Assembly: GCF_003732665.1 (NCBI RefSeq)
Contig: NZ_MOBP01000005.1
Location: 310,001 to 374,000 of the forward strand
Length of the DNA: 64,000 nt
Origin: Pseudomonas frederiksbergensis
GTDB taxonomy: Bacteria > Pseudomonadota > Gammaproteobacteria > Pseudomonadales > Pseudomonadaceae
Direction: 5' to 3'
Below, in pieces: positions 55,299-64,000 of the stretch. Every line of letters begins with the position of its first letter. Position 1 is the first letter of the stretch. The notes beneath the pieces are model-generated. The model saw nothing but the letters and a program-made list of their open reading frames with translations, was not told the DNA's origin and did not search any database. Position numbers and translations under genes: made by a program.

Positions 55299-58130
55299 AT
55301 GACCGACTATAAAGCCACGCTAAACCTTCCGGACACCGCCTTCCCAATGAAGGCCGGCCTGCCACAGCGCGAACCGCAGATTCTGCAGCGCTGGGACAGT
55401 ATTGGCCTGTACGGTAAGTTGCGCGAGATTGGCAAGGATCGTCCGAAGTTCGTTCTGCACGACGGGCCTCCGTACGCCAACGGCACGATTCACATCGGTC
55501 ACGCACTGAACAAGATTCTCAAGGACATGATCATCCGCTCGAAGACCCTGTCGGGCTTCGATGCGCCTTATGTTCCGGGCTGGGACTGCCACGGTCTGCC
55601 GATCGAGCACAAAGTCGAAGTGACCCATGGCAAGAACCTGGGCGCGGATAAAACCCGCGAACTGTGCCGCGCCTACGCCACCGAGCAGATCGAAGGCCAG
55701 AAATCCGAATTCATCCGTCTGGGCGTGTTGGGCGACTTCGCCAACCCGTACAAGACCATGGACTTCAAGAACGAGGCCGGTGAAATCCGTGCCTTGGCCG
55801 AAATCGTCAAGGGCGGTTTCGTGTTCAAGGGCCTCAAGCCTGTGAACTGGTGCTTTGACTGCGGTTCGGCCCTGGCTGAAGCGGAAGTCGAGTACGAGAA
55901 CAAAAAATCCTCGACCATCGACGTAGCCTTCCCGATTGCCGACGAAGCCAAGCTGGCTGCCGCTTTCGGCCTGGCGTCCCTGGCCAAACCTGCGTCGATC
56001 GTGATCTGGACCACCACCCCGTGGACCATCCCGGCCAACCAGGCGCTGAACGTTCACCCGGAATTCAACTACGCCCTGGTCGATGTCGGCGACAAACTGC
56101 TGGTATTGGCTGAAGAGCTGGTCGAGTCGTGCCTGGCCCGTTACAACCTGGAAGGTTCGGTCATCGCGACCACCACCGGTAAAGAGCTGGAGCTGATCAA
56201 CTTCCGTCACCCGTTCTACGATCGCCTGTCGCCGGTTTACCTGGCCGAGTACGTCGAGCTGGGCGCTGGCACCGGTGTGGTTCACTCCGCCCCGGCCTAC
56301 GGCGTGGACGACTTCGTGACCTGCAAAGCCTATGGCATGGTCAACGACGACATCCTCAACCCGGTGCAGAGCAACGGCGTTTACGTGCCGTCGCTGGAAT
56401 TCTTCGGCGGCCAGTTCATCTGGAAGGCCAACCCGGCCATCGTCGAAAAACTGACCGAAGTCGGTGCGCTGCTGCACACCACGATCATCGAACACAGCTA
56501 CATGCACTGCTGGCGTCACAAGACCCCGCTGATCTATCGCGCCACCGCGCAGTGGTTCATCGGCATGGACAAAGAGCCGACGTCGGGTGAAACCCTGCGC
56601 AAGCGCGCAATCAAAGCCATCGAAGAAACCAAGTTCGTCCCGGCCTGGGGCCAGGCGCGCCTGCACTCGATGATCGCCAACCGTCCGGACTGGTGCATCT
56701 CCCGTCAGCGTAACTGGGGCGTGCCGATCCCGTTCTTCCTGAACAAGGAAAGCGGCGAGCTGCACCCACGCACCACCGAACTGATGGAAGAAGTGGCCAA
56801 ACGCGTCGAAGTCGAAGGCATCGAAGCCTGGTTCAAGATGGACGCCGCCGAACTGCTCGGTGACGAAGCGCCGCTGTACGACAAGATCAGCGACACCCTC
56901 GACGTCTGGTTCGATTCGGGCACCACGCACTGGCACGTCCTGCGCGGTTCGCATCCGATGGGTCACGAGACCGGTCCGCGTGCAGACCTGTACCTGGAAG
57001 GTTCGGACCAACACCGTGGATGGTTCCACTCGTCGTTGCTGACCGGTTGCGCCATCGACAACCACGCGCCGTATCGCGAACTGCTGACTCACGGTTTTAC
57101 CGTCGACGAGTCCGGTCGCAAGATGTCCAAATCGTTGGGCAACGTGATCGCGCCGCAAAAGGTCAACGACACCCTGGGCGCCGACATCATGCGCCTGTGG
57201 GTCGCTTCCACCGACTACTCGGGTGAAATGGCGGTTTCCGAGCAGATCCTGCAGCGCAGTGCGGACGCTTACCGGCGTATCCGTAACACCGCGCGCTTCC
57301 TGCTCTCGAACCTGACCGGTTTCAATCCGGCCACCGACATCCTGCCGGCCGAAGAAATGCTCGCCCTGGACCGTTGGGCCGTGGACCGCACCCTGCTGCT
57401 GCAACGCGAGCTGCAAGAGCACTACGGCGAATACCGCTTCTGGAACGTCTACTCCAAGATCCACAACTTCTGCGTGCAGGAGCTGGGCGGTTTCTACCTC
57501 GACATCATCAAGGATCGTCAGTACACCACTGGCGCCAACAGCAAGGCCCGTCGTTCGGCGCAAACCGCGCTGTACCACATCTCCGAAGCGCTGGTGCGCT
57601 GGATCGCGCCGATCCTGGCGTTCACCGCCGACGAACTGTGGGAATACCTGCCGGGCGAGCGCAACGAATCGGTGATGCTCAACACCTGGTACGAAGGCCT
57701 GACCGAATTGCCGGAAAACGTCGAACTGGGCCGCGCTTACTGGGAGCGGATCATGGCGGTGAAGGTCGCGGTCAACAAGGAAATGGAAATCCAGCGTGCG
57801 GCGAAGGCCGTCGGTGGCAACCTGCAAGCCGAAGTGACGCTGTTCGCCGAAGAGGCGCTGAGCGCCGACCTGGCCAAGCTGAGCAACGAATTGCGCTTTG
57901 TCCTGATCACTTCGACCGCCAGCGTTGCACCATTCGTGCAGGCTCCGGCTGACGCAGTCGTTACTGAAGTCAGCGGCCTGAAGCTGAAGATCGTCAAGTC
58001 GGCCTTCCCTAAGTGCGCCCGTTGCTGGCACTGCCGTGAAGACGTCGGCGTGAACCCGGAGCATCCGGAAATCTGCGGTCGTTGCGTCGACAACATCAGC
58101 GGCGCGGGCGAGGTTCGTCACTATGCCTAA
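55299..58130 (+). CDS. ileS: isoleucyl-tRNA synthetase
   Basis: 943 residues, bacterial type. The HIGH motif is in [17 protein letters not shown] and the KMSKS motif in [10 protein letters not shown]. The editing domain has [16 protein letters not shown]. The C-terminal zinc site uses [12 protein letters not shown] and ICGRCVDN. It charges tRNA-Ile and edits Val-tRNA. The start immediately follows the ribF stop with no gap, and the end overlaps lspA by 8 nt, so the four-gene operon is tightly coupled. Confidence 0.98.
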   Translation: MTDYKATLNLPDTAFPMKAGLPQREPQILQRWDSIGLYGKLREIGKDRPKFVLHDGPPYANGTIHIGHALNKILKDMIIRSKTLSGFDAPYVPGWDCHGLPIEHKVEVTHGKNLGADKTRELCRAYATEQIEGQKSEFIRLGVLGDFANPYKTMDFKNEAGEIRALAEIVKGGFVFKGLKPVNWCFDCGSALAEAEVEYENKKSSTIDVAFPIADEAKLAAAFGLASLAKPASIVIWTTTPWTIPANQALNVHPEFNYALVDVGDKLLVLAEELVESCLARYNLEGSVIATTTGKELELINFRHPFYDRLSPVYLAEYVELGAGTGVVHSAPAYGVDDFVTCKAYGMVNDDILNPVQSNGVYVPSLEFFGGQFIWKANPAIVEKLTEVGALLHTTIIEHSYMHCWRHKTPLIYRATAQWFIGMDKEPTSGETLRKRAIKAIEETKFVPAWGQARLHSMIANRPDWCISRQRNWGVPIPFFLNKESGELHPRTTELMEEVAKRVEVEGIEAWFKMDAAELLGDEAPLYDKISDTLDVWFDSGTTHWHVLRGSHPMGHETGPRADLYLEGSDQHRGWFHSSLLTGCAIDNHAPYRELLTHGFTVDESGRKMSKSLGNVIAPQKVNDTLGADIMRLWVASTDYSGEMAVSEQILQRSADAYRRIRNTARFLLSNLTGFNPATDILPAEEMLALDRWAVDRTLLLQRELQEHYGEYRFWNVYSKIHNFCVQELGGFYLDIIKDRQYTTGANSKARRSAQTALYHISEALVRWIAPILAFTADELWEYLPGERNESVMLNTWYEGLTELPENVELGRAYWERIMAVKVAVNKEMEIQRAAKAVGGNLQAEVTLFAEEALSADLAKLSNELRFVLITSTASVAPFVQAPADAVVTEVSGLKLKIVKSAFPKCARCWHCREDVGVNPEHPEICGRCVDNISGAGEVRHYA

Positions 58131-58635
58131 CGCGGCTGGCCGTTTCGGACGGCTGGGCTGGCTTTGGTTGAGCCTGCTGGTCCTGGTCATTGACCAGGCC
58201 AGCAAGTTCTACTTCGAAGGCAAGCTCGAGATGTACCAGCAAATCGTGGTGATCCCCGATTTGTTCAGCTGGACCCTGGCCTACAACACCGGCGCGGCGT
58301 TCAGCTTCCTGGCCGACAGCTCCGGCTGGCAGCGCTGGTTGTTTGCGCTGATCGCGGTGGTGGTCAGTGCGGTGCTGGTGGTCTGGCTCAAGCGCCTGGG
58401 CCGCAACGAAACCTGGCTGGCCATCGCTTTGGCGCTGGTGCTGGGTGGCGCGCTGGGCAATCTGTATGACCGCATTGCCCTGGGCCATGTGATCGACTTC
58501 ATCCTGGTGCACTGGCAGAACCGCTGGTACTTCCCGGCGTTCAACTTTGCCGACAGCGCGATCAGCGTTGGTGCGGTGATGCTGGCACTGGATATGTTCA
58601 AAAGTAAGAAGACCGGAGAAACCGTTCATGACTGA
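58123..58635 (+). CDS. lspA: lipoprotein signal peptidase
   Basis: 170 residues, four membrane helices. Catalytic aspartates lie in [14 protein letters not shown] and [21 protein letters not shown] is another conserved element. It removes signal peptides from lipidated prolipoproteins, so it serves the lipoproteins found elsewhere in this window. It overlaps ileS and fkpB by 8 nt each. Confidence 0.97.
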   Translation: MPNAAGRFGRLGWLWLSLLVLVIDQASKFYFEGKLEMYQQIVVIPDLFSWTLAYNTGAAFSFLADSSGWQRWLFALIAVVVSAVLVVWLKRLGRNETWLAIALALVLGGALGNLYDRIALGHVIDFILVHWQNRWYFPAFNFADSAISVGAVMLALDMFKSKKTGETVHD

Positions 58636-59080
58636 ACAGGTATTGGCTGAGCAACGCATCCGCCAGAACACGGAAGTCACTTTGCACTTTGCATTGCGCC
58701 TGGAGAACGGCGACACCGTCGACAGCACCTTCGACAAAGCCCCGGCGACCTTCAAGGTCGGTGACGGCAACCTGTTGCCAGGTTTCGAAGCGGCACTGTT
58801 CGGCTTCAAGGCGGGCGACAAACGCACCCTGACCATTGCGCCGGAAAACGCTTTTGGCCAGCCCAACCCGCAAAACGTACAGATCATCCCGCGTTCGCAG
58901 TTCAAGGACATGGACCTGTCGCCGGGTTTGCTGGTGATCTTCAACGATGCGGCCAATACTGAGTTGCCTGGTATCGTGAAGGAATTCGATGACGACCAGG
59001 TCACCATCGACTTCAACCATCCGCTGGCGGGCAAGATATTGACCTTTGACGTCGAGATCATCGACGTCAAATCGCTGTAA
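58628..59080 (+). CDS. fkpB: FKBP-type peptidyl-prolyl isomerase, SlpA/FkpB type
   Basis: 150 residues. The FKBP-IF arrangement of SlpA is seen: VTLHFALRLENGDTVDSTFD, LLPGFEAALFGFKAGDKRTL, then the insert-in-flap APENAFGQPNPQNVQIIP and FNHPLAGKILTFDVEIIDV. These are isomerase chaperones related to SlyD without the His-rich tail. The gene lies between lspA and ispH in many proteobacteria. A nested REP element separates it from ispH. Confidence 0.95.
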   Translation: MTEQVLAEQRIRQNTEVTLHFALRLENGDTVDSTFDKAPATFKVGDGNLLPGFEAALFGFKAGDKRTLTIAPENAFGQPNPQNVQIIPRSQFKDMDLSPGLLVIFNDAANTELPGIVKEFDDDQVTIDFNHPLAGKILTFDVEIIDVKSL

Positions 59081-59100
59081 CTGACCCAATACGGTCAAAA

Positions 59101-59263
59101 TGTGGGAGCGGGCTTGTGTGGCGAGGGGCTTGCCCCCGTTGGGGTGCGAAGCGCCCCTAAAACCAGCCGCCGCAATCTTGAATGAGCTTGCGATGACTGA
59201 TTTACGATTGCTGCGCAATCGAACGGGGGCAAGCCCCCTCGCCACAACAAGCCCGCTCCCACA
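59101..59263. repeat. nested REP element: family D pair inside a family A pair
   Basis: Outer arms TGTGGGAGCGGGCTTG (59101-59116) and its exact reverse complement (59248-59263) belong to family A. Between them sits a complete different pair: TGTGGCGAGGGGCTTGCCCC at 59117-59140 and its inverted partner at 59222-59246, which has one extra C. The loop also holds GGGGTGCGAAGCGCCCC. The normal family A centre (CTCGCGAAAGCGG) is gone. Confidence 0.88.
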
Positions 59264-59316
59264 GTGAGTTTTTCACCGTTTTCGCTATTTCTTGCGCGCA
59301 AGACACGAGGCACAGC

Positions 59317-60264
59317 ATGCAAATCAAACTCGCCAACCCCCGTGGCTTCTGCGCCGGCGTGGACCGGGCGATCGAAATCGTCAACCGCGCCCTGGAAGTC
59401 TTCGGGCCGCCGATCTATGTGCGCCACGAAGTGGTCCACAACAAATTCGTCGTCGAAGACCTGCGCTCCCGCGGTGCGATCTTCGTTGAAGAACTGGATC
59501 AGGTGCCGGACGACGTCATCGTGATCTTCAGTGCCCACGGCGTTTCCCAGGCCGTACGCACCGAAGCGGCCGGCCGTGGCTTGAAAGTCTTCGATGCTAC
59601 CTGCCCGCTGGTGACCAAAGTGCACATCGAAGTCGCACGCTACAGCCGTGACGGTCGTGAATGCATCCTGATCGGCCACGCCGGTCACCCGGAAGTCGAA
59701 GGCACCATGGGCCAGTACGATGGCACCAATGGCGGCGCGATTTACCTGGTCGAAGATGAAAAAGACGTCGCCACGCTGCAAGTGCACAACCCCGACAAAC
59801 TGGCGTTCGTGACCCAGACCACCTTGTCCATGGACGACACCAGCCGCGTGATCGACGCCCTGCGTACGCGCTTCCCGGCCATTGGTGGTCCACGCAAGGA
59901 CGACATCTGCTACGCCACGCAAAACCGTCAGGACGCGGTCAAGCAACTGGCCGACGAATGCGACGTGGTGCTGGTGGTCGGCAGCCCGAACAGCTCCAAC
60001 TCCAATCGTCTGCGGGAACTGGCCGAGCGCATGGCCACCCCGGCCTATCTGATCGACGGCGCCGAAGACCTGCAAAAGAGCTGGTTCGATGGTGTCGAGC
60101 GCATTGGCATCACCGCAGGCGCTTCCGCACCTGAAGTACTGGTGCGTGGCGTGATCCAGCAGTTGCAGGCCTGGGGCGCTACCGGTGCCGATGAATTGTC
60201 CGGTCGCGAGGAGAACATCACGTTCTCCATGCCTAAAGAGTTGCGCGTGCGCTCTTTGCTCTGA
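59317..60264 (+). CDS. ispH: 4-hydroxy-3-methylbut-2-enyl diphosphate reductase
   Basis: 315 residues. The three cluster cysteines lie in [10 protein letters not shown] (Cys12), [11 protein letters not shown] and [19 protein letters not shown] and TAGASAPE are also conserved. It is the last enzyme of the MEP isoprenoid pathway and uses a [4Fe-4S] cluster. Its product feeds IspB. The 3' end overlaps the convergent fimT gene by 32 nt. Confidence 0.98.
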   Translation: MQIKLANPRGFCAGVDRAIEIVNRALEVFGPPIYVRHEVVHNKFVVEDLRSRGAIFVEELDQVPDDVIVIFSAHGVSQAVRTEAAGRGLKVFDATCPLVTKVHIEVARYSRDGRECILIGHAGHPEVEGTMGQYDGTNGGAIYLVEDEKDVATLQVHNPDKLAFVTQTTLSMDDTSRVIDALRTRFPAIGGPRKDDICYATQNRQDAVKQLADECDVVLVVGSPNSSNSNRLRELAERMATPAYLIDGAEDLQKSWFDGVERIGITAGASAPEVLVRGVIQQLQAWGATGADELSGREENITFSMPKELRVRSLL

Positions 60265-60790
60265 GCCTTTTCTCCTCTGCACACAGCGCCTGTTCGGTTT
60301 TTCTGCTGTCCAGGCGCACGCGGCCCGTCGCGGCCAGCACTATCCGCTGGTGACTGACGGGCTCGCGGGCCGCGCAGAAGTGCAATGTCCCCGCTTGAAA
60401 GGCCTTGCCCGGCATCAACGGTTGGCCCAGATGGCTGAAGCGCACATAACGCCGGACATGCCAGTTGCCGACAATCGGCACCCGGGCGCCACTCCCGTGC
60501 TCCATCAGCAGCGGATTGCTGCTGTCCTCGGCTCCTCTGCCACTGAGATCCAGAATAATCCGCCAACCCTGGCTCCAATCGCCGTTGATGCCGTGGATCA
60601 CCACGTTCTGGTTGTGGGTGAGGGCCGCCGTCCTGGCGTTGCGAATGCCATTGATCAGCGACTGCGCAGCCTCTTCACGATGGTTCGATTCCACCAGCGC
60701 TCCAAACGCCGGACTGACCAACAGTAGAACAATCCCGGCAATTGCCAGTCCCATAAGCAGTTCGATCAGGCTGAAGCCTCGTTGATGCAT
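60233..60790 (-). CDS. fimT: FimT/GspH-like type IV pseudopilin
   Basis: 185 residues. The class III prepilin signal is [19 protein letters not shown], with cleavage after Gly and the required Glu5. A GspH-type globular domain follows ([30 protein letters not shown], ending in a basic tail). GGAGGG lies 6 nt before ATG 60790. It faces away from fimU, unlike the usual co-directional fimT-fimU, and its last 10 codons are antisense to the end of ispH. FimT proteins can bind DNA in natural transformation; here this is inference only. Confidence 0.85.
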   Translation of the reverse strand: MHQRGFSLIELLMGLAIAGIVLLLVSPAFGALVESNHREEAAQSLINGIRNARTAALTHNQNVVIHGINGDWSQGWRIILDLSGRGAEDSSNPLLMEHGSGARVPIVGNWHVRRYVRFSHLGQPLMPGKAFQAGTLHFCAAREPVSHQRIVLAATGRVRLDSRKTEQALCAEEKRLRAKSARATL

Positions 60791-60920
60791 GCATTTCCCT
60801 CCGTGGAGCGGTGCGGTTCGCGCAATCCGTGCGCGAGTAATGGCAAAACAACCGTACATCTGCCGGTCGAATGTTCTAGCGTGTAGAAGCAGGTATAGCC
60901 GACGGCAACGGAGGGCACCG

Positions 60921-61394
60921 ATGGATCATCGTACAAAAGGTTTCACGCTGGTCGAGGTGCTGGTCACCCTCGCGGTTTTCCTGATCCTGATCACCCTGGC
61001 CGTACCGATGTTTACCCGTTCGGTGCAAGGCACCCGGGCCGATACCGAGGTCGGCGACCTGCAACGGGCGCTCAATTACGCACGGCTGGAGGCCATCGAC
61101 CGTGGCGTGACCACGCGGCTGCGGCCGACCGCTGGCGGCAGCGTCTGGACCGGTGAATTGACGGTCTACGACAGCACGGGTACGCCGGCCAATATATTAC
61201 GGGTTGTTCCAGCGATGAGCAGCGGCGCCACTCTGACGCTAACCTCTGGAGTGACCGCCATCGATTTCAACAATCTGGGCGGTTTGTCGGCACCGTCCAC
61301 GGCGGTGGTGATCAGTTATGTACTGGGGGCGCAAAGCAGGACGCTGAACGTGTGCTTGAACGGACGGATTCTATTGGGTGGAAGTTGCGGATGA
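60921..61394 (+). CDS. fimU: minor pilin FimU
   Basis: 157 residues. Prepilin signal KG-FTLVEVLVTLAVFLILIT with Glu5 after cleavage. The GspH-like core has LQRALNYARLEAIDRGVTTR, and two cysteines near the end (VCLNGRILLGGSCG) probably form the C-terminal disulfide. FimU is part of the priming complex of type IV pili with PilV, PilW, PilX and PilY1. GGAGG precedes ATG 60921. It overlaps pilV by 4 nt. Confidence 0.88.
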   Translation: MDHRTKGFTLVEVLVTLAVFLILITLAVPMFTRSVQGTRADTEVGDLQRALNYARLEAIDRGVTTRLRPTAGGSVWTGELTVYDSTGTPANILRVVPAMSSGATLTLTSGVTAIDFNNLGGLSAPSTAVVISYVLGAQSRTLNVCLNGRILLGGSCG

Positions 61395-61840
61395 GGGAAC
61401 GGAGCAAGCGAGCACAGGAGGGCATGACGCTGATCGAGGTCTTGGTCGCGTTGTTGATTCTGACCGTGGGGTTGCTGGGGGCGGCGGCGATTCAGCTCAA
61501 TGCGCTGAAGTACACCGACAGCTCGCGCATGACCAGCCAGGCGAGTTTTATCGCCTACGACATGATGGACCGCATCCGCGCCAACTCCGGCGCCGATTAC
61601 ACCGTTACGCCTCCGACTTCGGCCAACCTGAGCGTCGCCCGGGACCAGGACCTCTACGACTTCACCACCAACATCGTCAATTTTGGCGGGGCGACGGCTA
61701 CTGGCACCGTGGCGCTCAATCAGCGGGTGTACACCATCACCATCACTTGGGACGACTCACGCGCCGCCAACGTCGCCAACTCACGCCGCAGTTTTGTCCT
61801 GACCAGCCGCGCCGCGGTCGATCCGGTGTCGACGCCATGA
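61391..61840 (+). CDS. pilV: minor pilin PilV
   Basis: 149 residues. Prepilin signal QEG-MTLIEVLVALLILTVG, then GLLGAAAIQLNALKYTDSSR and the YDMMDRIRANSGA stretch typical of PilV. Start and stop overlap the neighbours by 4 nt each (ATGA), showing coupled translation. It belongs to the pilus tip/priming complex. Confidence 0.9.
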   Translation: MRERSKRAQEGMTLIEVLVALLILTVGLLGAAAIQLNALKYTDSSRMTSQASFIAYDMMDRIRANSGADYTVTPPTSANLSVARDQDLYDFTTNIVNFGGATATGTVALNQRVYTITITWDDSRAANVANSRRSFVLTSRAAVDPVSTP

Positions 61841-62550
61841 AGCATTCCAGCCGAGGTTTCGGCCTGATCGAAGTGATGATCGCCCTGGTACTGAGCCTGA
61901 TCGTGGTGCTGGGCGTGGCGCAGATTTTCATCTCGGCCAAGAACACCTACGTCAGCCAGAACACCGCCGCCGGCATGCAGGAAGATGCGCGGTTTGTGTT
62001 GAGCAAGATGATTCAGGAAATCCGCATGGTCGGCATGTTCGGTTGCCTGGCGACCGTCACGGATGCCAGCTCGACCGGTGATTTCAATGCCAGCCAACTG
62101 GCGCCGATCAGTTGGGACAACGCCAATCTCAAGCTCACTTTGGTTACGGCCGATGTGGGCAGCGGCGGTGGTACACCGACCTGGACCGTGCTCTCCGACT
62201 GCCGGAACAGTGCGACGGCCTACACCGGCGTGCGCGCGGCGGCCTCCGGGCAAATGGCTTTCCCGATCCGGCGTCTGATCTACAGCTTCAGTAACAATCA
62301 ATTGTTGATGGGCGTCGGCAGCGGCACCCCGACCCAAGCGGTGCTGGTCAATAACGTCAGTGCCTTCAACGTGTCCTTCGGCATGGCCACGAGCACCACG
62401 GATGTGGCCGCTTCCAGCTACAGCACCAACCCGAGCAATCCCGCATTGATACGCAGTGTGCGCCTGACCCTGACGCTGACCGATCCGAACAATCGCGTGC
62501 GCAATCAAACCTTCAACGTGGTTGCCGCTTTGCGCAACCGGCTTCAGTAG
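61837..62550 (+). CDS. pilW: minor pilin PilW
   Basis: 237 residues. Prepilin signal SRG-FGLIEVMIALVLSLIV. The PilW core has NTAAGMQEDARFVLSKMIQE and RMVGMFGCLATV with a second cysteine at LSDCRNS. The C terminus NQTFNVVAALRNRLQ is family-like. It connects PilX/PilY1 to the rest of the tip complex. Confidence 0.9.
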   Translation: MKHSSRGFGLIEVMIALVLSLIVVLGVAQIFISAKNTYVSQNTAAGMQEDARFVLSKMIQEIRMVGMFGCLATVTDASSTGDFNASQLAPISWDNANLKLTLVTADVGSGGGTPTWTVLSDCRNSATAYTGVRAAASGQMAFPIRRLIYSFSNNQLLMGVGSGTPTQAVLVNNVSAFNVSFGMATSTTDVAASSYSTNPSNPALIRSVRLTLTLTDPNNRVRNQTFNVVAALRNRLQ

Positions 62551-62562
62551 GAGGCGCGCCGG

Positions 62563-63045
62563 ATGAGAACCCCGTCAAACATGCAAACCCGCCAACAGGG
62601 CATGGCCTTGCTGATCAGCCTGGTGTTTTTGTTGCTCCTGACCCTGATCGGAATCTCCTCGATGCAGAACGCGACACTCCAGGAAAAAATGGCCGGCAGC
62701 GTGACCCTGCGCAATCAGTCCTTCCAACTCGCCGAGGCGACCTTGCGCATGGGGGAGAGCGCGGTGCAGTTGGCGACTTATACGCTGGCGGTCTGCGGCA
62801 CCACGGCGCAATGTGCGCCGCCGGCGGAATCGGCCACGGTGACCGCCCCTGGGCTCAACTCCACGTCCGGGGTCACCTGGATTGCCGCTGGCGGCGGTTT
62901 TTATGGGGTGCAGAACATCGGCACCACGCTGACCGCCGTCAATGTGCCGAGCAACACCTCGGCGACGCTGTATCGGGTCACGGCGGTGGGCATCGTTGGC
63001 AATAACATTCGCAGTGTGGTGGAGAGCATCTATGCCAAGTATTGA
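62563..63045 (+). CDS. pilX: minor pilin PilX
   Basis: 160 residues. Prepilin-like N terminus RQQG-MALLISLVFLLLLTL; the fifth residue after the cleavage site lacks Glu, which is normal for PilX/GspK-type pilins. SSMQNATLQEKMAGSVTLRN and the closing VVESIYAKY are PilX-like. Two cysteines lie in VCGTTAQC. It begins 12 nt after pilW and overlaps pilY1 by 14 nt. Confidence 0.88.
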   Translation: MRTPSNMQTRQQGMALLISLVFLLLLTLIGISSMQNATLQEKMAGSVTLRNQSFQLAEATLRMGESAVQLATYTLAVCGTTAQCAPPAESATVTAPGLNSTSGVTWIAAGGGFYGVQNIGTTLTAVNVPSNTSATLYRVTAVGIVGNNIRSVVESIYAKY

Positions 63046-64000
63046 TGCTCAAGGGGGCTGGCGCCGACGATGGGCGCAGATGCTTTTCGGCGCGTTGCTG
63101 AGCCTGTACCTGATGGCGCCGGCCTATGCCTTCACACCATCGGACTCACCGCTGTTGAGCGCCGCCGCAGTGCCGCCAAATGTGATGCTGCTGATCGACG
63201 ACTCGGGCAGCATGAACACCATCATCTTCGCGGCGGGATTCGATCCGACGGTCAATCGCACGCCGGCCCGGCAATGTAATGCGTTCATCGGCCTGTGCCT
63301 GAGTTCTTCGGACATCGTCGGCAGTTCGATCTTCCTCTCCAGCCTGCCGACATCCGGTTGCTCCGGTGGCGCCTACGCCTTCTACAACAACAGCCTGACC
63401 CCGCAATGCATCAAGCTCCCGGATCCTGTCGGCAATGAAAATACCCGCTACACCGACGACTACCTCTCGTATCTGGTGGGCCTGGCCAACGGCAGTAACC
63501 GGGATTTCACCAATGGCTCGATTCCCAACGATTATCGAATCAACGTGGCGCGCAACGTCTCCAGCGCCTTGGTGACCAGCAACCGTGGTTTGCGCATCGG
63601 TCTGGCGACGTTCAATCCGCCTACCAGCAACAACTCCGGTAACGGCGGGTACATTGCGCGCTCCGTCAGCGACCTCGCGGTGGTCACGGGCAGCGTCACT
63701 CAGGCTCAGGCGGATACCAACTACAACGCCCTGATCAATGCGATCAACGGCCTCGGCGCCGTGGCCAACACGCCGCTGGCGGAAACCTACTACGAAATCA
63801 CCCGTTACTTTCGCGGCATGGCGCCGTACTACAACACCACGCCGACGACCTACACCAGCCCGATCCAGTACCGCTGCCAGAAGAACTATGGCGTGGTCGT
63901 CACGGACGGCCTGCCGACCTACGACCGGACCTTCCCGACCAACGACCCGCTGGGTGGCTCTCGCTTGCCCAATTGGGACGGGATCAACAACGACGGTGAC
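63032..64000 (+). CDS. pilY1: PilY1 tip adhesin, partial (5' 323 codons)
   Basis: Open to the window end. A signal peptide (LFGALLSLYLMAPAYA) is followed at about residue 50 by a von Willebrand A domain with the MIDAS motif VMLLIDDSGSM. Further on are LRIGLATFNPP and NYGVVVTDGLPTYDRTFPTN. PilY1 sits at the pilus tip, promotes pilus assembly and acts in surface sensing that feeds c-di-GMP signalling. The C-terminal beta-propeller with its calcium site is not in view. GGAGAG lies 6 nt before ATG 63032, inside the end of pilX. Confidence 0.93.
   Translation, partial: MPSIDAQGGWRRRWAQMLFGALLSLYLMAPAYAFTPSDSPLLSAAAVPPNVMLLIDDSGSMNTIIFAAGFDPTVNRTPARQCNAFIGLCLSSSDIVGSSIFLSSLPTSGCSGGAYAFYNNSLTPQCIKLPDPVGNENTRYTDDYLSYLVGLANGSNRDFTNGSIPNDYRINVARNVSSALVTSNRGLRIGLATFNPPTSNNSGNGGYIARSVSDLAVVTGSVTQAQADTNYNALINAINGLGAVANTPLAETYYEITRYFRGMAPYYNTTPTTYTSPIQYRCQKNYGVVVTDGLPTYDRTFPTNDPLGGSRLPNWDGINNDGD

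Noticed and set aside
55320..58205. 961-codon open frame on the reverse strand opposite ileS and part of lspA
   Set aside because: It mirrors the codon phase of a certain gene; high-G+C codons rarely give stops on the opposite strand. The translation has no recognisable domains.

Overview
The window is a chromosomal segment of a Pseudomonas, most likely of the P. fluorescens group. This rests on high G+C codon usage, a gene order that (from memory, not searched) follows the P. aeruginosa PAO1 region around PA4551-PA4616 plus PA4719-PA4720, and about a dozen Pseudomonas-type REP palindromes at gene ends. I see about 65 protein-coding genes. I see no rRNA, tRNA, CRISPR array, prophage or complete insertion sequence.

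Layout. 1-3.8 kb: 5' part of trmA, a purine permease, a small secreted protein, a DJ-1-like protein that has lost its catalytic residues, and a HigBA-type toxin-antitoxin pair. 4.0-12.2 kb: a three-subunit molybdenum aldehyde oxidoreductase (PaoABC-like), an MFS exporter, and the cyanide-insensitive bd oxidase operon (cioA, cioB and a 55-residue DUF2474 subunit) behind an Anr/FNR box. 12.2-20.1 kb: rlmG, a LuxR solo in an A+T-rich pocket, fpr, mscL, the periplasmic catalase operon katB-ankB, radA and mapZ. 20.3-28.9 kb: cstA with its DUF466 partner, a COG0523 GTPase, two GntR/FCD regulators beside a DctA-type carboxylate carrier, a low-G+C gene of unknown function, and glyA.

29.2-47 kb: the c-di-GMP enzyme MorA, ettA, a GreA/GreB-like factor, a DUF4105-DUF3015 pair, a Lon-like protease, several envelope or hypothetical proteins, fklB, and a small gene with a strong Fur box. 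47-60.3 kb is the housekeeping core: ispB, rplU-rpmA-obgE, proB, creA, rpsT, murJ, ribF-ileS-lspA-fkpB-ispH. 60.2-64 kb: type IV minor pilin genes fimT (reverse strand), fimU, pilV, pilW, pilX and the start of pilY1.

Themes. Several genes serve oxidative and respiratory stress (cioAB, katB-ankB, fpr, the Pao enzyme). Others serve c-di-GMP and surface behaviour (mapZ, morA, pilY1 and minor pilins), translation control (ettA, obgE, rplU, rpmA, rpsT, ileS) and envelope building (lspA, murJ, ispB, ispH). The most unusual signals are a REP element nested inside another REP element in the fkpB-ispH gap, an abrupt low-G+C tract inside katB, the catalytically empty DJ-1 homologue, paired GntR-type operators before the dctA-like gene, and a canonical AHL-type LuxR solo without a nearby synthase.
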